NCBI GenBank assembly: GCA_963920635.1
Contig: OY987307.1
Location: 16,755,735 to 16,819,734 of the forward strand
Reading direction: 5' to 3'
Source: Pseudeuparius sepicola
Taxonomy: Eukaryota; Arthropoda; Insecta; Coleoptera; Anthribidae
Length of the DNA: 64,000 nt
Shown here: positions 21,998-32,244 of the stretch, piece by piece
How positions within the stretch are numbered: position 1 is the stretch's first letter
Layout: each line of letters opens with the position of its first letter
Notes under the pieces: model-generated
Databases searched by the model: none
Seen by the model: the letters and a program-made list of their open reading frames with translations, nothing else
Told to the model about the DNA's origin: nothing
Translations under genes and position numbers: made by a program

Positions 21998-23230
21998 GTG
22001 AGTATGAATTGAAGCTTAATGCCTCAAAAACTAAGTGTATGATTCTCGGATCGAAACGAAATCGTCGAAAATTCATGGAAGATCACTACTATAACATAAA
22101 AATAAACAACGTAGTCATTGAATGCGTAACCCAAATAAAATACCTAGACGTTGTTTTGGATCCGGGCCTCACATTCACACGACATATATAGATTTGCTGT
22201 GTAAAAAATGGGAAAGAAAGTGTTTTTTTTTTCGTCGAGTGTCTAGTTGTTTGTCTAAATGGTGTAGAATTTTCATATTATAATACCCAAATTATATCCC
22301 CAAATTATGTACTTACTGTTGTATTGCCTTCTGCTTTCATGCAATACAACAGATTTGACAAGATTGCAGTTGTTGCAAAACGGAAGCATGATGATAATTC
22401 TAAATTGTAGCAAGTATACATCTATCTCGTCTATGCTTGAGGAATTGAGATGGTTATCGGTGGAAGACTGTATTACTAGTGCTGATTTAACTTTTAGATA
22501 TAAGATTAGTAGAGGCATGTTGCCATCCTACCTACAGAATTTATTGACACGTAGAGAAACTATGCACACTTATAATGTAAGAAAATGGGATAATTTTCAT
22601 ATCGATTTTGCGGGCTCTAGATTTAGAACCTTGCAGATGGGTTCCTTTAAGGCTCAATGTACAGCACTTGCGTGGTGATTCAATATTTTGACCCATAAAA
22701 TGGCTTTTTTCGATCTGTAGAGAGTAACACGCATAATTTTAAACTTTTGCTTAATACAAATTTTAATCTAAGTAATTACTCACATTTTGAGCCAAAAATT
22801 ATTTAAAAATATTTATCACAATGGTCGTTATTAGAATTTGCGCAATAAGCCTAATAACTGCCAGTGTGATAAATATTTTTAAATAATTTTTGTCTCAAAA
22901 TGTGAGTAATTATTTAGATTAAAATTTGTATTGACCAAAAGTTTAAAATTATGCGTGTTGCTCGCTACAGATCGAAAAAAGCCATTTTATGAGTCAAAAT
23001 GTTGAATCACCACGTACGTGCTGTACATTGAGTCTTAATGATGTAATGTATAATGCAATGCCGACTGATATCAAGAATGCGCATAATTTAATAGACTTTA
23101 CGAAACGATTGGGACATTACCTAAGGAATAAAAAAGACTGTAAATGTACATTATATTATCACGTAAATTAGCCTTTTTAGCTAAATAAATATTTACTTTA
23201 CTTTACTTCATTTTAGCCTTAATAAAAGGC
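21998..23230 (+). pseudogene. LINE 3' end: RT C-terminal region, broken
   Basis: Three plus-strand pieces of a non-LTR retrotransposon ORF2. Piece 1 (22000-22190) reads LNASKTKCMILGS and IKYLDVVLDPGLTF, the region after the RT catalytic block. Piece 2 (22330-22670) reads RLQLLQNGSM, SSMLEELRWLSVED and SRGMLPSYLQNLL, the conserved tail of jockey/CR1-like ORF2. Piece 3 (23030-23171) reads YNAMPTDIKNAHNLIDF. Pieces 2 and 3 are separated by a palindromic insertion. A short TTTAC repeat at 23190-23210 is a plausible 3' tail. Several shifts; inactive. Confidence 0.75.
22655..23032. mobile_element. Palindromic MITE inside the LINE relic
   Basis: Nearly perfect palindrome: left arm from AATGTACAGCAC and GTGGTGATTCAA, right arm the inverse TTGAATCACCAC and GTGCTGTACATT. 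Arms are about 160 bp and meet near 22835. Long matching blocks such as ATTATTTAAAAATATTTATC occur in both arms. It splits the LINE frame. Confidence 0.75.
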
Positions 23231-23270
23231 ATATTTATGGATGGAACGTGATACTTTATTATGAATTAAA

Positions 23271-23995
23271 TTAAATTATAAAAGGTGTTCTATAATGCTT
23301 CCATTTTGTGCAGCACTGAGAGCCTACATTCCTAATAAACATATCCACGATACTTGCCTCGTTCATCTCTCTGATCTCCTGAGATATTTTTTCTTTAACT
23401 TGGTCGATATTATTTGACCCCTCCGCATAATATACCCGGACCTTCAAAGTGTCACACAGAAATAAATCGAGTGGGGTCAAGTCTGGGCTTCTGTCAGGCC
23501 ATAAAATAGTTCCATTTGAACCAATACACTATAAAAAAGTGTCATCTAAATGCTTCATGACAACATTTAATTTATGTGTTGGAGCACCGTCTTGTTGCCA
23601 AACAATATTCGGCTTTTTAACTTGATTCAATAGATTAGAAATTTCTCCTCTTAAGAGCTGTAAATATTTTAGTCCAGTTAAACCACCTTCAAAAAATACT
23701 GGACAAATACATTATGTGATTAGGAAAAATACCGCACCAAACATTTATTGAAGTTCGACCTTGTCGTTGAATTGTCGTGCATTTTCTGATGACCAATAGT
23801 GTAGATTGTAGATTTTTCTCGGGGTCGTTCGGTCCTAATGGCCTTTCTGCCTCACTGCGAACTAGGTAGATCTTTTGTGAATGGACCCTACTCTAATAGA
23901 TACCAATGATAACCAATAGTGAGTGTTTCTTCTATTAAAAACGCCACATGTTGCAAAAGTGGCTTCATCATCAGTCCACAATATAGAATCTGTAA
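23271..23995 (-). pseudogene. Mariner-like transposase relic (D-D-D type)
   Basis: C-terminal two thirds of a transposase related to the intact one at 7171-8268. It shows the first Asp block ILWTDDEATF and RRNTHYW, then NVWCGIFPN, the second Asp in WQQDGAPTH, and SPDLTPLDLFLCDTLK with the third Asp. Stops and shifts occur, and a 120-bp insertion (23802-23921) lies after the HYW block. No N-terminus is present. The TACAGGGTG-type repeat at 24118 lies just 5' of the relic and may be its end. Confidence 0.8.
23802..23921. mobile_element. Small insertion with 10-bp target duplication
   Basis: Interrupts the transposase relic exactly after the HYW codons. ACCAATAGTG occurs at 23792-23801 and again at 23912-23921, bounding about 110 bp of new sequence that is GC-richer than its host. 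No inverted ends are visible, so it may be a short retroposed sequence. Confidence 0.55.
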
Positions 23996-24117
23996 TAGTA
24001 TAATAACCGTAGGAGTAGCAATAGAATAGTAATGTCTAGTAGTAGTTACTAATCTTAGTATAATCTTTATAGTGATAATTTACAATTTACAAGTGATAAA
24101 AATACGCATCTAGGTAT

Positions 24118-24340
24118 ACACTGTGTCCCGGATAAGAATGAACAGCATGGGGATATTGCAAACGGTGAGAGAGCAACGGTTAAATGAGGAAAAAGTTGCG
24201 CAATTTTGAGGTCAATAAGATGGCACAAACAGATTTCTAATATCTTTTTTCGTTTTTGAGTTATTTTGAAAAAAGTAAAATTGTTATCACAGATAGAGAA
24301 AAAAGAAAAACACTTTCTTATGGCACTTTTTAACGGGCTT
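24118..24340. repeat. Copy of the CATGGGGAT terminal repeat family
   Basis: Begins ACTGTGTCCCGGATAAG and continues CAGCATGGGGATATTG..GGTTAAATGAGG. The same layout (CAGGGTG, about 20 bp, CATGGGGATCT, then GGTTAAAT) occurs at 14296, 28379 and 62875. Confidence 0.55.
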
Positions 24341-24819
24341 TAAGATGGCGTTTTTAGATTTGTTCTACAACGTTTCGTTTTTGAGAAACCATCATCAACT
24401 TTATTTTTTTAAATACGGATCTGGATTTTTTTTGCAGATTGTAAAAGAACTTTTCATTGCAAATACCATGATGTATGACACGTAATATTTTTAAAATGTT
24501 TTGAGACAATTATACTGAAAATTCCTTTTTTCCATTCATTTTTTTCTATTTAATAATAAGAAATGTAAATATTAATTAGTATTGTCAACAATTTAACTTA
24601 CAACTTATCTTTCAATTGGAGAACTAAAAAAAGGACGACAAAGACTAATAACAGTCACATACGATAATAAAAAATAAATAAAAATCCTCCACCTAGAAGG
24701 CTTTGAAACAACGAAACCAACCCCTTGTCATTTGTCATAACTCCCACTCATTTAGTTAACAATTAGTATTATAATAACAGTAGAATAATTTTTTGTAGAG
24801 AATGGAATTTTTTACAAAG
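24341..24819. other. No feature recognised
   Basis: AT-rich spacer between a repeat and the 273-bp array; no gene or structure that I can support. Confidence 0.4.
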
Positions 24820-24834
24820 TGGTTCAAATTAATT

Positions 24835-26488
24835 AATAATAATTAATAATGTTTATTCCCAACGAAAATCGAGAATCAATGGTGTAGTCCAATGCCGGAA
24901 GGGGTATTAGCCCTCGGAGTAGTTGTTTCTGTTGGTTCTATCTTTTGAATCCATCTGCACTCCGGATTTTGCCTACGTCCATCTGATGATTCCCAAAGAG
25001 GATGAAACCGGTAATGGGCTGGCTGGGATCATTGTGCCTGCAGCATGTCAGGACATGTCCCAACAAAGATAGCAGTATCTTTGACGTTACGTTGGTAAAG
25101 GAGAAAACTTTGATCTATGCAATGTTTATTCCCAACGAAAATCGAGAATCAATGGTGTAGTTCAATGCCGGTAGGGGTATTAGCCCTCGGAGTAGTTGTT
25201 TCTGTTGGTTCTATCTTTTGAATCCATCTGCACTCCGGATTTTGCCTACGTCCATCTGATGATTCCCAAAGAGGATGAAACCGGTAATGGGCTGGCTGGG
25301 ATCATTGTGCCTGCAGCATGTCAGGACATGTCCCAACAAAGATAGCAGTATCTTTGACGTTACGTTGGTAAAGGAGAAAACTTTGATCTATGCAATGTTT
25401 ATTCCCAACGAAAATCGAGAATCAATGGTGTAGTTCAATGCCGGTAGGGGTATTAGCCCTCGGAGTAGTTGTTTCTGTTGGTTCTATCTTTTGAATCCAT
25501 CTGCACTCCGGATTTTGCCTACGTCCATCTGATGATTCCCAAAGAGGATGAAACCGGTAATGGGCTGGCTGGGATCATTGTGCCTGCAGCATGTCAGGAC
25601 ATGTCCCAACAAAGATAGCAGTATCTTTGACGTTACGTTGATAAAGGAGAAAACTTTGATCTATGCAATGTTTATTCCCAACGAAAATCGAGAATCAATG
25701 GTGTAGTCCAATGCCGGTAGGGGTATTAGCCCTCGGAGTAGTTGTTTCTGTTGGTTCTATCTTTTGAATCCATCTGCACTCCGGATTTTGCCTACGTCCA
25801 TCTGATGATTCCCAAAGAGGATGAAACCGGTAATGGGCTGGCTGGGATCATTGTGCCTGCAGCATGTCAGGACATGTCCCAACAAAGATAGCAGTATCTT
25901 TGACGTTACGTTGGTAAAGGAGAAAACTTTGATCTATGCAATGTTTATTCCCAACGAAAATCGAGAATCAATGGTGTAGTTCAATGCCGGTAGGGGTATT
26001 AGCCCTCGGAGTAGTTGTTTCTGTTGGTTCTATCTTTTGAATCCATCTGCACTCCGGATTTTGCCTACGTCCATCTGATGATTCCCAAATAGGATGAAGC
26101 CGGTAATGGGCTGGCTGGGATCATTGTGCCTGCAGCATGTCAGGACATGTCCCAACAAAGATAGCAGTATCTTTGACGTTACGTTGGTAAAGGAGAAAAC
26201 TTTGATCTATGCAATGTTTATTCCCAACGAAAATCGAGAATCAATGGTGTAGTTCAATGCCGGTAGGGGTATTAGCCCTCGGAGTAGTTGTTTCTGTTGG
26301 TTCTATCTTTTGAATCCATCTGCACTCCGGATTTTGCCTACGTCCATCTGATGATTCCCAAATAGGATGAAACCGGTAATGGGCTGGCTGGGATCATTGT
26401 GCCTGCAGCATGTCAGGACATGTCCCAACAAAGATAGCAGTATCTTTGACGTTACGTTGGTAAAGGAGAAAACTTTGATCTATGCAAT
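24835..26488 (+). mobile_element. Retrozyme-like element: six 273-bp units, each with a hammerhead
   Basis: Six head-to-tail copies of a 273-bp unit (starts 24851, 25124, 25397, 25670, 25943, 26216; array ends 26488, exactly 6.0 units). Copies differ by only a few bases. The block is preceded by a 16-bp AAT-rich stretch (24835-24850) and bounded by the 14-bp direct repeat GGTTCAAATTAATT (24821-24834 and 26489-26502), so the whole array behaves as a single insertion. Each unit has a type I hammerhead on the plus strand. There is no coding potential. Known animal retrozymes have this form: short hammerhead-bearing units in tandem, flanked by target duplications, moved in trans. Confidence 0.85.
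24961..25040 (+). ncRNA. Hammerhead ribozyme, type I (unit 1; repeated every 273 bp)
   Basis: Core CTGATGA at 24983-24989 and GAAA at 25004-25007. Stem I is GTCCAT (24977-24982) against ATGGGC (25014-25019), six pairs including one G-U, continued by GCC/GGC and GAT/ATC across internal loops. Stem III is the 6-nt palindrome ACCGGT. The cleavage triplet is GTA, predicted cut after 25013. Stem II is weaker: TCC/GGA closed by a U-U mismatch. Equivalent cut sites follow at 25286, 25559, 25832, 26105 and 26378. Unit 5 has GAAG instead of GAAA. GTA and the mismatch may slow cleavage compared with a GTC hammerhead. Confidence 0.75.
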
Positions 26489-26727
26489 GGTTCAAATTAA
26501 TTTACAACTTAACTGTGGGCAAAAAAGTTCTGAGCATAATAAATGAAACTGGTTGGCACAAGTGTCGGTGCGGATACTGCACTATAACATAATTATCTAT
26601 GAACGTGTGCAAAAGATCATTAAAATTAGGGCGTTCGAACCGGCGCCGCACCGTAGTATTCCATTACACGACTATTAAATATCGTCGGCGTTTAGTCTCT
26701 AAATAATAATTTAAAAAACTTTTAATA

Positions 26728-27092
26728 ATGAGGTGTGCTGTATCCGGATGTAATGTGGATAACGAAGGCAAAAACTTCGATAAAAATATAAGGTTTTTTA
26801 CTTTTCCCAAAGACAAAAAAGTGTGTAATGAATGGGTTCACTTGTGTATTCGTAAGGATACATATTTAATACAACTTCTGCACGTATTTGCTCAAAACAT
26901 TTTGAGAAAGATGATTATGTAAGTAATCTGTAACACGAACTACTTGGATATTTATTATATATTTAGAGCTTTAAAAAATGAAGCAGTGCCTTCCAAAAAT
27001 TTATCAATGCCAAAAAAGAAGCAAAATACAGCAAGAGATTTTCGTTATGAAAAAAGGAATAGAATACAACTTCTGGAAGAAATTTGCATTGG
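26728..27092 (+). pseudogene. THAP-domain gene relic
   Basis: THAP zinc-finger N-terminus: MRCAVSGCNVDNE gives two Cys, then RFFTFPKDK and NEWVHLC. The last part of the finger is in a shifted frame, where ICSKHFEKDDY supplies the third Cys, the His and the canonical HF. A GTAAGT donor follows at 26919. A second exon from about 26967 reads LKNEAVPSKNLS, the AVPS block that follows many THAP domains, and ends near a GTATGT at 27093. One frameshift near 26870 disables it. Such domains are found in P-type transposases and in host genes derived from them. No catalytic domain is seen nearby. Confidence 0.7.
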
Positions 27093-27099
27093 GTATGTA

Positions 27100-28370
27100 A
27101 TTTTCTTAGATATCTTATACCTAATTTTAATATTGAAATAATGAAATGTTTGGGTTTTTACATAATTACCTTATCCATGCATAATTGTTATTTGTTTAAT
27201 TAATACATTTTCCAGTATGTATTGCTTTCTATAAAATTATTGGAAATGACAGAAATGTCCCAGAATTGTTTCTATAAAAAACAACTTGTATTAACATTGC
27301 AAATTATAAACTAATATAAATAACTTCTAAAAACTAAAGTCGCCTTTCAAACGGGCAGTTTCGTGTTTTTTGCTACTTACGGTTAATAAACCTTTTTAGT
27401 TGAAAGTAAACGCGTTTATTTTTTCAAAATATATTGTTTTCAAACCAACTGTTTTGGCGCATTTATAATGAAGGTTATGTTTAAAATGAGCTTTTTTAAA
27501 TTCACAAATTTTCCTGTGAAATAGAGAAAATAGGTAAAACGTAATGTTACATGCCTCTAACGCATGCATCTCAATAGAAACCACGCACGCAATGACGTAA
27601 CTGCGCGCGGCGGGTCGATATTCAGACGGTTAGGTGTCATACCTTCACCTCTTTATATCATGCTTTATATCATGCTGTGATATAAATGACAAAGTATGTG
27701 ATACAAAGAGCTGCTAAAGAGTCGTCCAGTATAAAGTATGCTTTTAACCTCATGTTAAACTCCAAGCTTAATAAAACCTATTACGTTCAACTTCTTTATT
27801 TGGTAAATCCTCTATTACTTTACGTAATAATAGTCTCTACAATAATAGTCCATTTTCGATGAAAAGCAGCCTCTCTTCCTCCGTTCTCCCATTCCGTGTA
27901 TAATGTTAAATTTTGCTGAACTTTTAAAAGTTCGCTAATGTCAGAGCCAGAGCTGGGACTGTTGTGTTCCGTGGAGTGTTTCAATTTTCCCAAAATAAAA
28001 ATCAAAAAGTTCCACAGCGCGGCTTGATGCTCGTGCAAATGCCCTATTTAATGAAAAAGTGTACCTATATAGCTGAAACTCCATTCAAGTTTATTGACAA
28101 TAACTAAAAGAAATAAGTTTCATCTCGCAGGATATTTTTTCTGGCTTTTCAGCGTTTGTTGTCTAGATAAGTTGCAGGCTATCCCCAGAAGCAATCTCTG
28201 TCGTATTTTATTTCCGCCGGACTAACTTGGTTCATATTTGTTGTTAAGGGAATTATGTGCATTGTGCATTGTTAAATTATGTGCCGAGGACCAAGACCCG
28301 TAAAGTAAGATGCTTTATAACATCGGCATCTCTCTCTCTCTCTCTCTTACTAAGATACTAGGTAACCTTA
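27100..28370. other. No gene recognised
   Basis: AT-rich to 27560; then a GC-richer patch near 27580-27640. About 28050-28190 is a dispersed repeat also at 16340. A (CT)n microsatellite lies at 28329-28347. A minus-strand frame at 27820-28038 reads a Ser-rich helical stretch but has no recognisable domain. Confidence 0.4.
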
Positions 28371-28375
28371 CCTTA

Positions 28376-28620
28376 AATATACAGGGTGAGCTTTTTTGGA
28401 TGATCAGCATGGGGATCTCGTAAACTAAAGGAGATAGAAGAAAGGTTAAATAGGAAAAGAATTGCAGTTTTATGGGCCAAATTTAACGCGCCTTGTGAAT
28501 TTTTGAAAAAGTCATGGCTTACTAGATATTTAGAAACAAACTTCGTTTTTCCAATTTTAGACAAAAAGTGTAAATGCCAAAGTTAGAAAGGAATTGTGTC
28601 CCCAACGCGGTTATTATATC
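28376..28620. repeat. CATGGGGAT family terminal repeat
   Basis: Starts TATACAGGGTGAGC, followed by CAGCATGGGGATCTCG and GGTTAAATAGG. Closely parallel to 62875-63060. It is probably one end of the mariner-like element whose transposase relic lies at 28800-29240. Confidence 0.65.
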
Positions 28621-28799
28621 CTAATTTCCGCGGCAGCTGCCAGTTTCAAGATATAACACAAATTTGTGTTTTTTAAATGGAAACCATAGTTATTTCCGTG
28701 ATTTTTCTAAGTAATCATATAGAGTATTATATCGTTGGAAAGCTCTAAAGACGCCTGACCAATTATACCAAACTAAAAAAGAAAAGGCATTCTTGGTTA

Positions 28800-29240
28800 C
28801 TTTTGTATGTAGGTTCAACATGAGCTCCTTCTAATGTTATAGGTTCCAGAGTTCTACGAATTGAAGATTGTTGGATTCAACCAAATGCTTCAACATTGAT
28901 CCTTATTTCGCGGCAATGAAAATTAAACCTTTCTAATATACGTTTTCCCTACTGTTGACTGGATTGGCATAGACTAAAGTTTTTAAATATCCCCACAAAA
29001 AAATCTAATGGGGTTAAATAAGGCGATCGAGAAGGCCAAACCACCGGTTCTCCTCTTTCTATCCAACGATTTTCGAAATGTGTGTTTAACTTCCAGACTA
29101 AAATGAAGCACATACCATGTCGTATAAAAGTTGTGGCAAATTGTTTTGTAGAAATTCCAAATAAAGTTCTCCAGGAAAAAGATAAAGTAGAAAGAAAAAT
29201 TCCTCGTTGTTGAGCCTCATACAGTATCCCAACCTGCCAT
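28800..29240 (-). pseudogene. Mariner-like transposase relic (C-terminal)
   Basis: Minus-strand remains of a D-D-D transposase: GELYLEFLQNNLPQLL, then after shifts NRWIERGEPVVWPSRSPYLT and PLDFFVGIFK, where the third Asp sits. The rest is full of stops. The second catalytic block is degraded. Paired with the repeat at 28376 it marks a decayed element of the same group as 7171-8268. Confidence 0.65.
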
Positions 29241-30054
29241 AAAATAAAACTCTGTACGGATATTAGCCAAGTTTCACGGGCTATTCTTCCAATCTCCTGG
29301 GCTTCTCATGTTCATATATATGTGGATAGTTTCCTTTAAATATCCCCCCCCCCATAAAAAAGTAGAAACTCTTTCTCATTGTCTTCAGATCATTCAGATA
29401 AAAACCCTTTCTAATTGGTTTCTCGCATTCGCCTTTTTTAGTAGGTATGATATACGTGACAAGATATCATAATTTTGAGCCCGGGCTGTTAGCATTGTCC
29501 CACAGTTTAGTTGGGTATAATCCCAGGACAAATAAACTACTTTACCGGGGACATAAAAATTGTAGGTGTAAAAGGAAAGGTTGGCTTTCAAAGCAACTGG
29601 ATACGGAGTTATCAATTTTTGAGAAACAAAGTTATTATAAGTTGGCAGAAATGGAAGAATGTATTTAAACATTGTACACGCGATATCGTGTGTAAGTTCA
29701 ATATTGTGGTGTGTGCTGTCTAATAATGTATTATTATGTCTCCAGACTTACCCGACTGAACTTACCACATGAGTTTTTTCTTTTATTACGTACAGACGGT
29801 GGATAAACTGTGGATTCAGCACGGTCTCAAAGCGAAGTGTATCCATTTTTTAGATTAGAGTTCAGGGTGTTAATTTTCGGTGAAAATACGGTTGCAGACA
29901 GACCTACTATGCAAAAACTGAACTCCGTAGTGGGAAACAATAATAATGTAACAATACTCCAAACTAGGAGTACCCCAGAAGCAACCACATGCTTGTGCGG
30001 GGGAGGGGGGCAATTACTATTATTTTGTCTTCGTTGCCATTGCGGCTAGGGCCA
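29241..30054. other. No gene recognised
   Basis: Several short overlapping frames without motifs. A G-run (GGGGGAGGGGGG) lies near 30000. Confidence 0.4.
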
Positions 30055-30334
30055 ACTTTTTTCCCGATAGAACTAGGATAGCATTCGCTCAAGTACTACG
30101 GAAAACCCTAGAAAACCGTAGTAATCCCATTGAGTGTAGGACAATTAGTAAATTACACGGATAAAGCCTATTTAGGAGCAATACCGTGAACCCACATTTG
30201 TCCAGCGCTCTTGGCCAGAGCGGTGTTTTTCTTTAAAGACATATGCATGCCCCTGCCTCGAACCAAGGTCCATCGAAGGCAGAAAAACATGCAGTCTAAA
30301 AAGTCAGCGCCGGTACGAGCGACGCCACCGCGGC

Positions 30335-30680
30335 CCTAAAGTTGTTATATCAGCTTTCAATGAACATGTTTGCACTGTTTTCTAACCTACTCAAAGATTT
30401 AGTAGATAAATCTTAATTTTCGGTATTCTACTTACATAGTTTTATAATTTTTATGATTAGTTAAGAGGCATTTTCCGTGACATCTTTGATGACTTGAGGC
30501 GCCCAGTTCACCCCAGGGCCCCATTTTCTTTTAGTTTTCATTGTTTTCCCTGTAGAGCTTCCATAAGTTTCTAGAAATATGCTAGAACTTTATGGTTTGT
30601 GCATCTATCATTGGCCAGGAATATTCTAGAGTCGTTTCCATTTGAATATATAAGCATTGGGAATTGGGCCTGAGGAAAGT
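30335..30680 (+). repeat. Gypsy LTR fragment
   Basis: Plus-orientation match to the LTR of the element at 51916-56846: AAAGTTGTTATATCAGCTTT, TCTAACCTACTCAAAGATTT, GGGGCCCCATTTTC-like block, ATCTATCATTGGCCAGGA and GAATTGGGCCTGAGG. Lacks the first bases and the last third. Confidence 0.8.
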
Positions 30681-31659
30681 TTTTTTAATTGATTATAATA
30701 GTTTCATAAAATATGGGCTGTTTTCCATGGGCGTGCATTGTTATTTTATTTTGATTGATTCGAAATCTCCACAAATAAATATATTCCAGCACATAACACT
30801 GGCTTTACATTTGGGAAATTAGCTGCAAATAAATACCAATATTTCAAATTACATGTAAGTCAAAATTAACTACCTTTTCATTTTTAACATTTTTGTGATA
30901 TTGGCTAAGAACGCGTTTTATGCTACGCCACTGGCCTGTCGTGCGATGTGGCAGTCGGTAACACGGCCGCGAGGGCTGTTATTAGGCGTCCTCTCTGTTT
31001 CCTTGTCCAATCTGTGGCTTTCACGGCAAAATGTTTATTCCTGATGAAAAACTGGGTATAGGTGTAAAAAATTTCAAAACCCCGAGTAACACTCATCTAA
31101 AAAAAGTTAGTTAAATTATTTTTAATTAAAGGTAGCTATGCAAGGATATGGTTAGGCAACTCATGCGCGATTTGTTTCTTTATAGGTACAATATTAACTT
31201 TTATAAAAAAAAACACCTTTCATTAGGAATACAGATGAGGGTATATAGGTCGAACTTATTCGGGATCTTGTTTGTACCTACTATAAGTATCGTGGTCTTT
31301 TTTTTTAAGTCAAATGTGACGTATTGCCCTAAAATACAGTTTTAGATGCCCAAAAACAAAAATAGAAATTATATGGGCGTTTGAAGTGGAAGTGGGTCAC
31401 ATTGTAGATAATTATTTACTTGAAGCACGTTTGTTAATGATAAGCCCGTTATTATTTCCCTCGAATTGTTAGGTAAAATATTGCCACGATTCCAAGTGTC
31501 GTCAGATTGCAAACGAAGGGGCTTTGATGGGATATAAGAGGAAAGACTTATTTACTTGATATTTATCATCTAGACCTGCTGTTAAACTTTTTCCGGGACA
31601 CGCCATAATAAAAAATATCCGGGAGACAATTTATTCCTTTCAGGCAGGAGGCGGCAGAC

Positions 31660-31956
31660 GTGGGCAAACTTTGGCGGTCTCCCTTTTCAGTCGCTCCCCG
31701 AAATCCGCCAATCAGTGACACACCATTTACTATTTTCAATATGCCAGCGTCTTTACGCCGCCCGGCTACTATTCAAGGCAAGTTTCGTGGAAGGAGGGTC
31801 CCTTTTTATTATAAATACGCCCTTGATACGATATTCACGTCGGCTGTATTAGGTATGGGAAATATAAAACGTGTCGTCCGTCACCCGGCTAAACATGACG
31901 GAGGTCCCGTCCGTGAATTTATGAGAATACTAAAAATGTTGCATGAAAAGATCTAA
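31660..31956 (+). CDS. Unassigned ORF, 98 codons
   Basis: Open plus-strand frame in a locally GC-richer patch, basic and proline-containing (ends VREFMRILKMLHEKI). No domain, signal peptide or homologue recognised, and there is no supporting splice or poly-A signal. It lies inside the inverted-end element at 30055-32074. It may be chance. Confidence 0.15.
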   Translation: MGKLWRSPFSVAPRNPPISDTPFTIFNMPASLRRPATIQGKFRGRRVPFYYKYALDTIFTSAVLGMGNIKRVVRHPAKHDGGPVREFMRILKMLHEKI

Positions 31957-32168
31957 CTATACATATTATGTTAAGTTTTTTTTAATATTGTTGCGCATAC
32001 TGGGATTACTACATTTTTCTAGGGTTTTCCATAGAACTTGAGTGAATGCTACCCTAGTTCTAATGGGAAAAAGTCGGTCTAGTTCAGTCAAATGGTACAC
32101 AAAGAGGGTTCAATGTGGAAAGTTATGTTGTACCTAATTGTTTTTAGTGGTTATCTGAAGTAGTCCAA

Positions 32169-32244
32169 AGTAGTAAGACTATGAGAGTATGACGCCAAAC
32201 TTGTTGAGACAGGTTTGGCGTCATACTCTCATAGTCTTACTACT
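32169..32244. repeat. Perfect 32-bp hairpin
   Basis: 32169-32200 and 32213-32244 are exact reverse complements with a 12-nt loop (TTGTTGAGACAG). The arm includes GACTATGAGAGTATGACGCC. Size and loop resemble a small-RNA precursor, but a perfect stem more often marks a recent palindromic insertion. Confidence 0.8.

Larger units (their letters stand above)
30055..32074. mobile_element. Element with about 75-bp inverted ends
   Basis: Left end 30055-30130 and right end 32001-32074 are inverted copies sharing AGAACTAGGATAGCATTC, CTCAAG, GGAAAACCCTAGAAAA and GTAGTAATCCCA. The interior of about 1.9 kb contains a Gypsy LTR fragment (30335-30680) and an unassigned ORF (31660-31956). No transposase is recognised and no target duplication is clear. 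Confidence 0.55.

Noticed and set aside
23965..23980. Complement of CTGATGATGAAGCC as a hammerhead core
   Set aside because: These are codons of the first catalytic block of the transposase relic; no ribozyme stems.
24851..26488. CRISPR array
   Set aside because: Units are 273 bp and fully identical end to end, without unique spacers, in an insect context.
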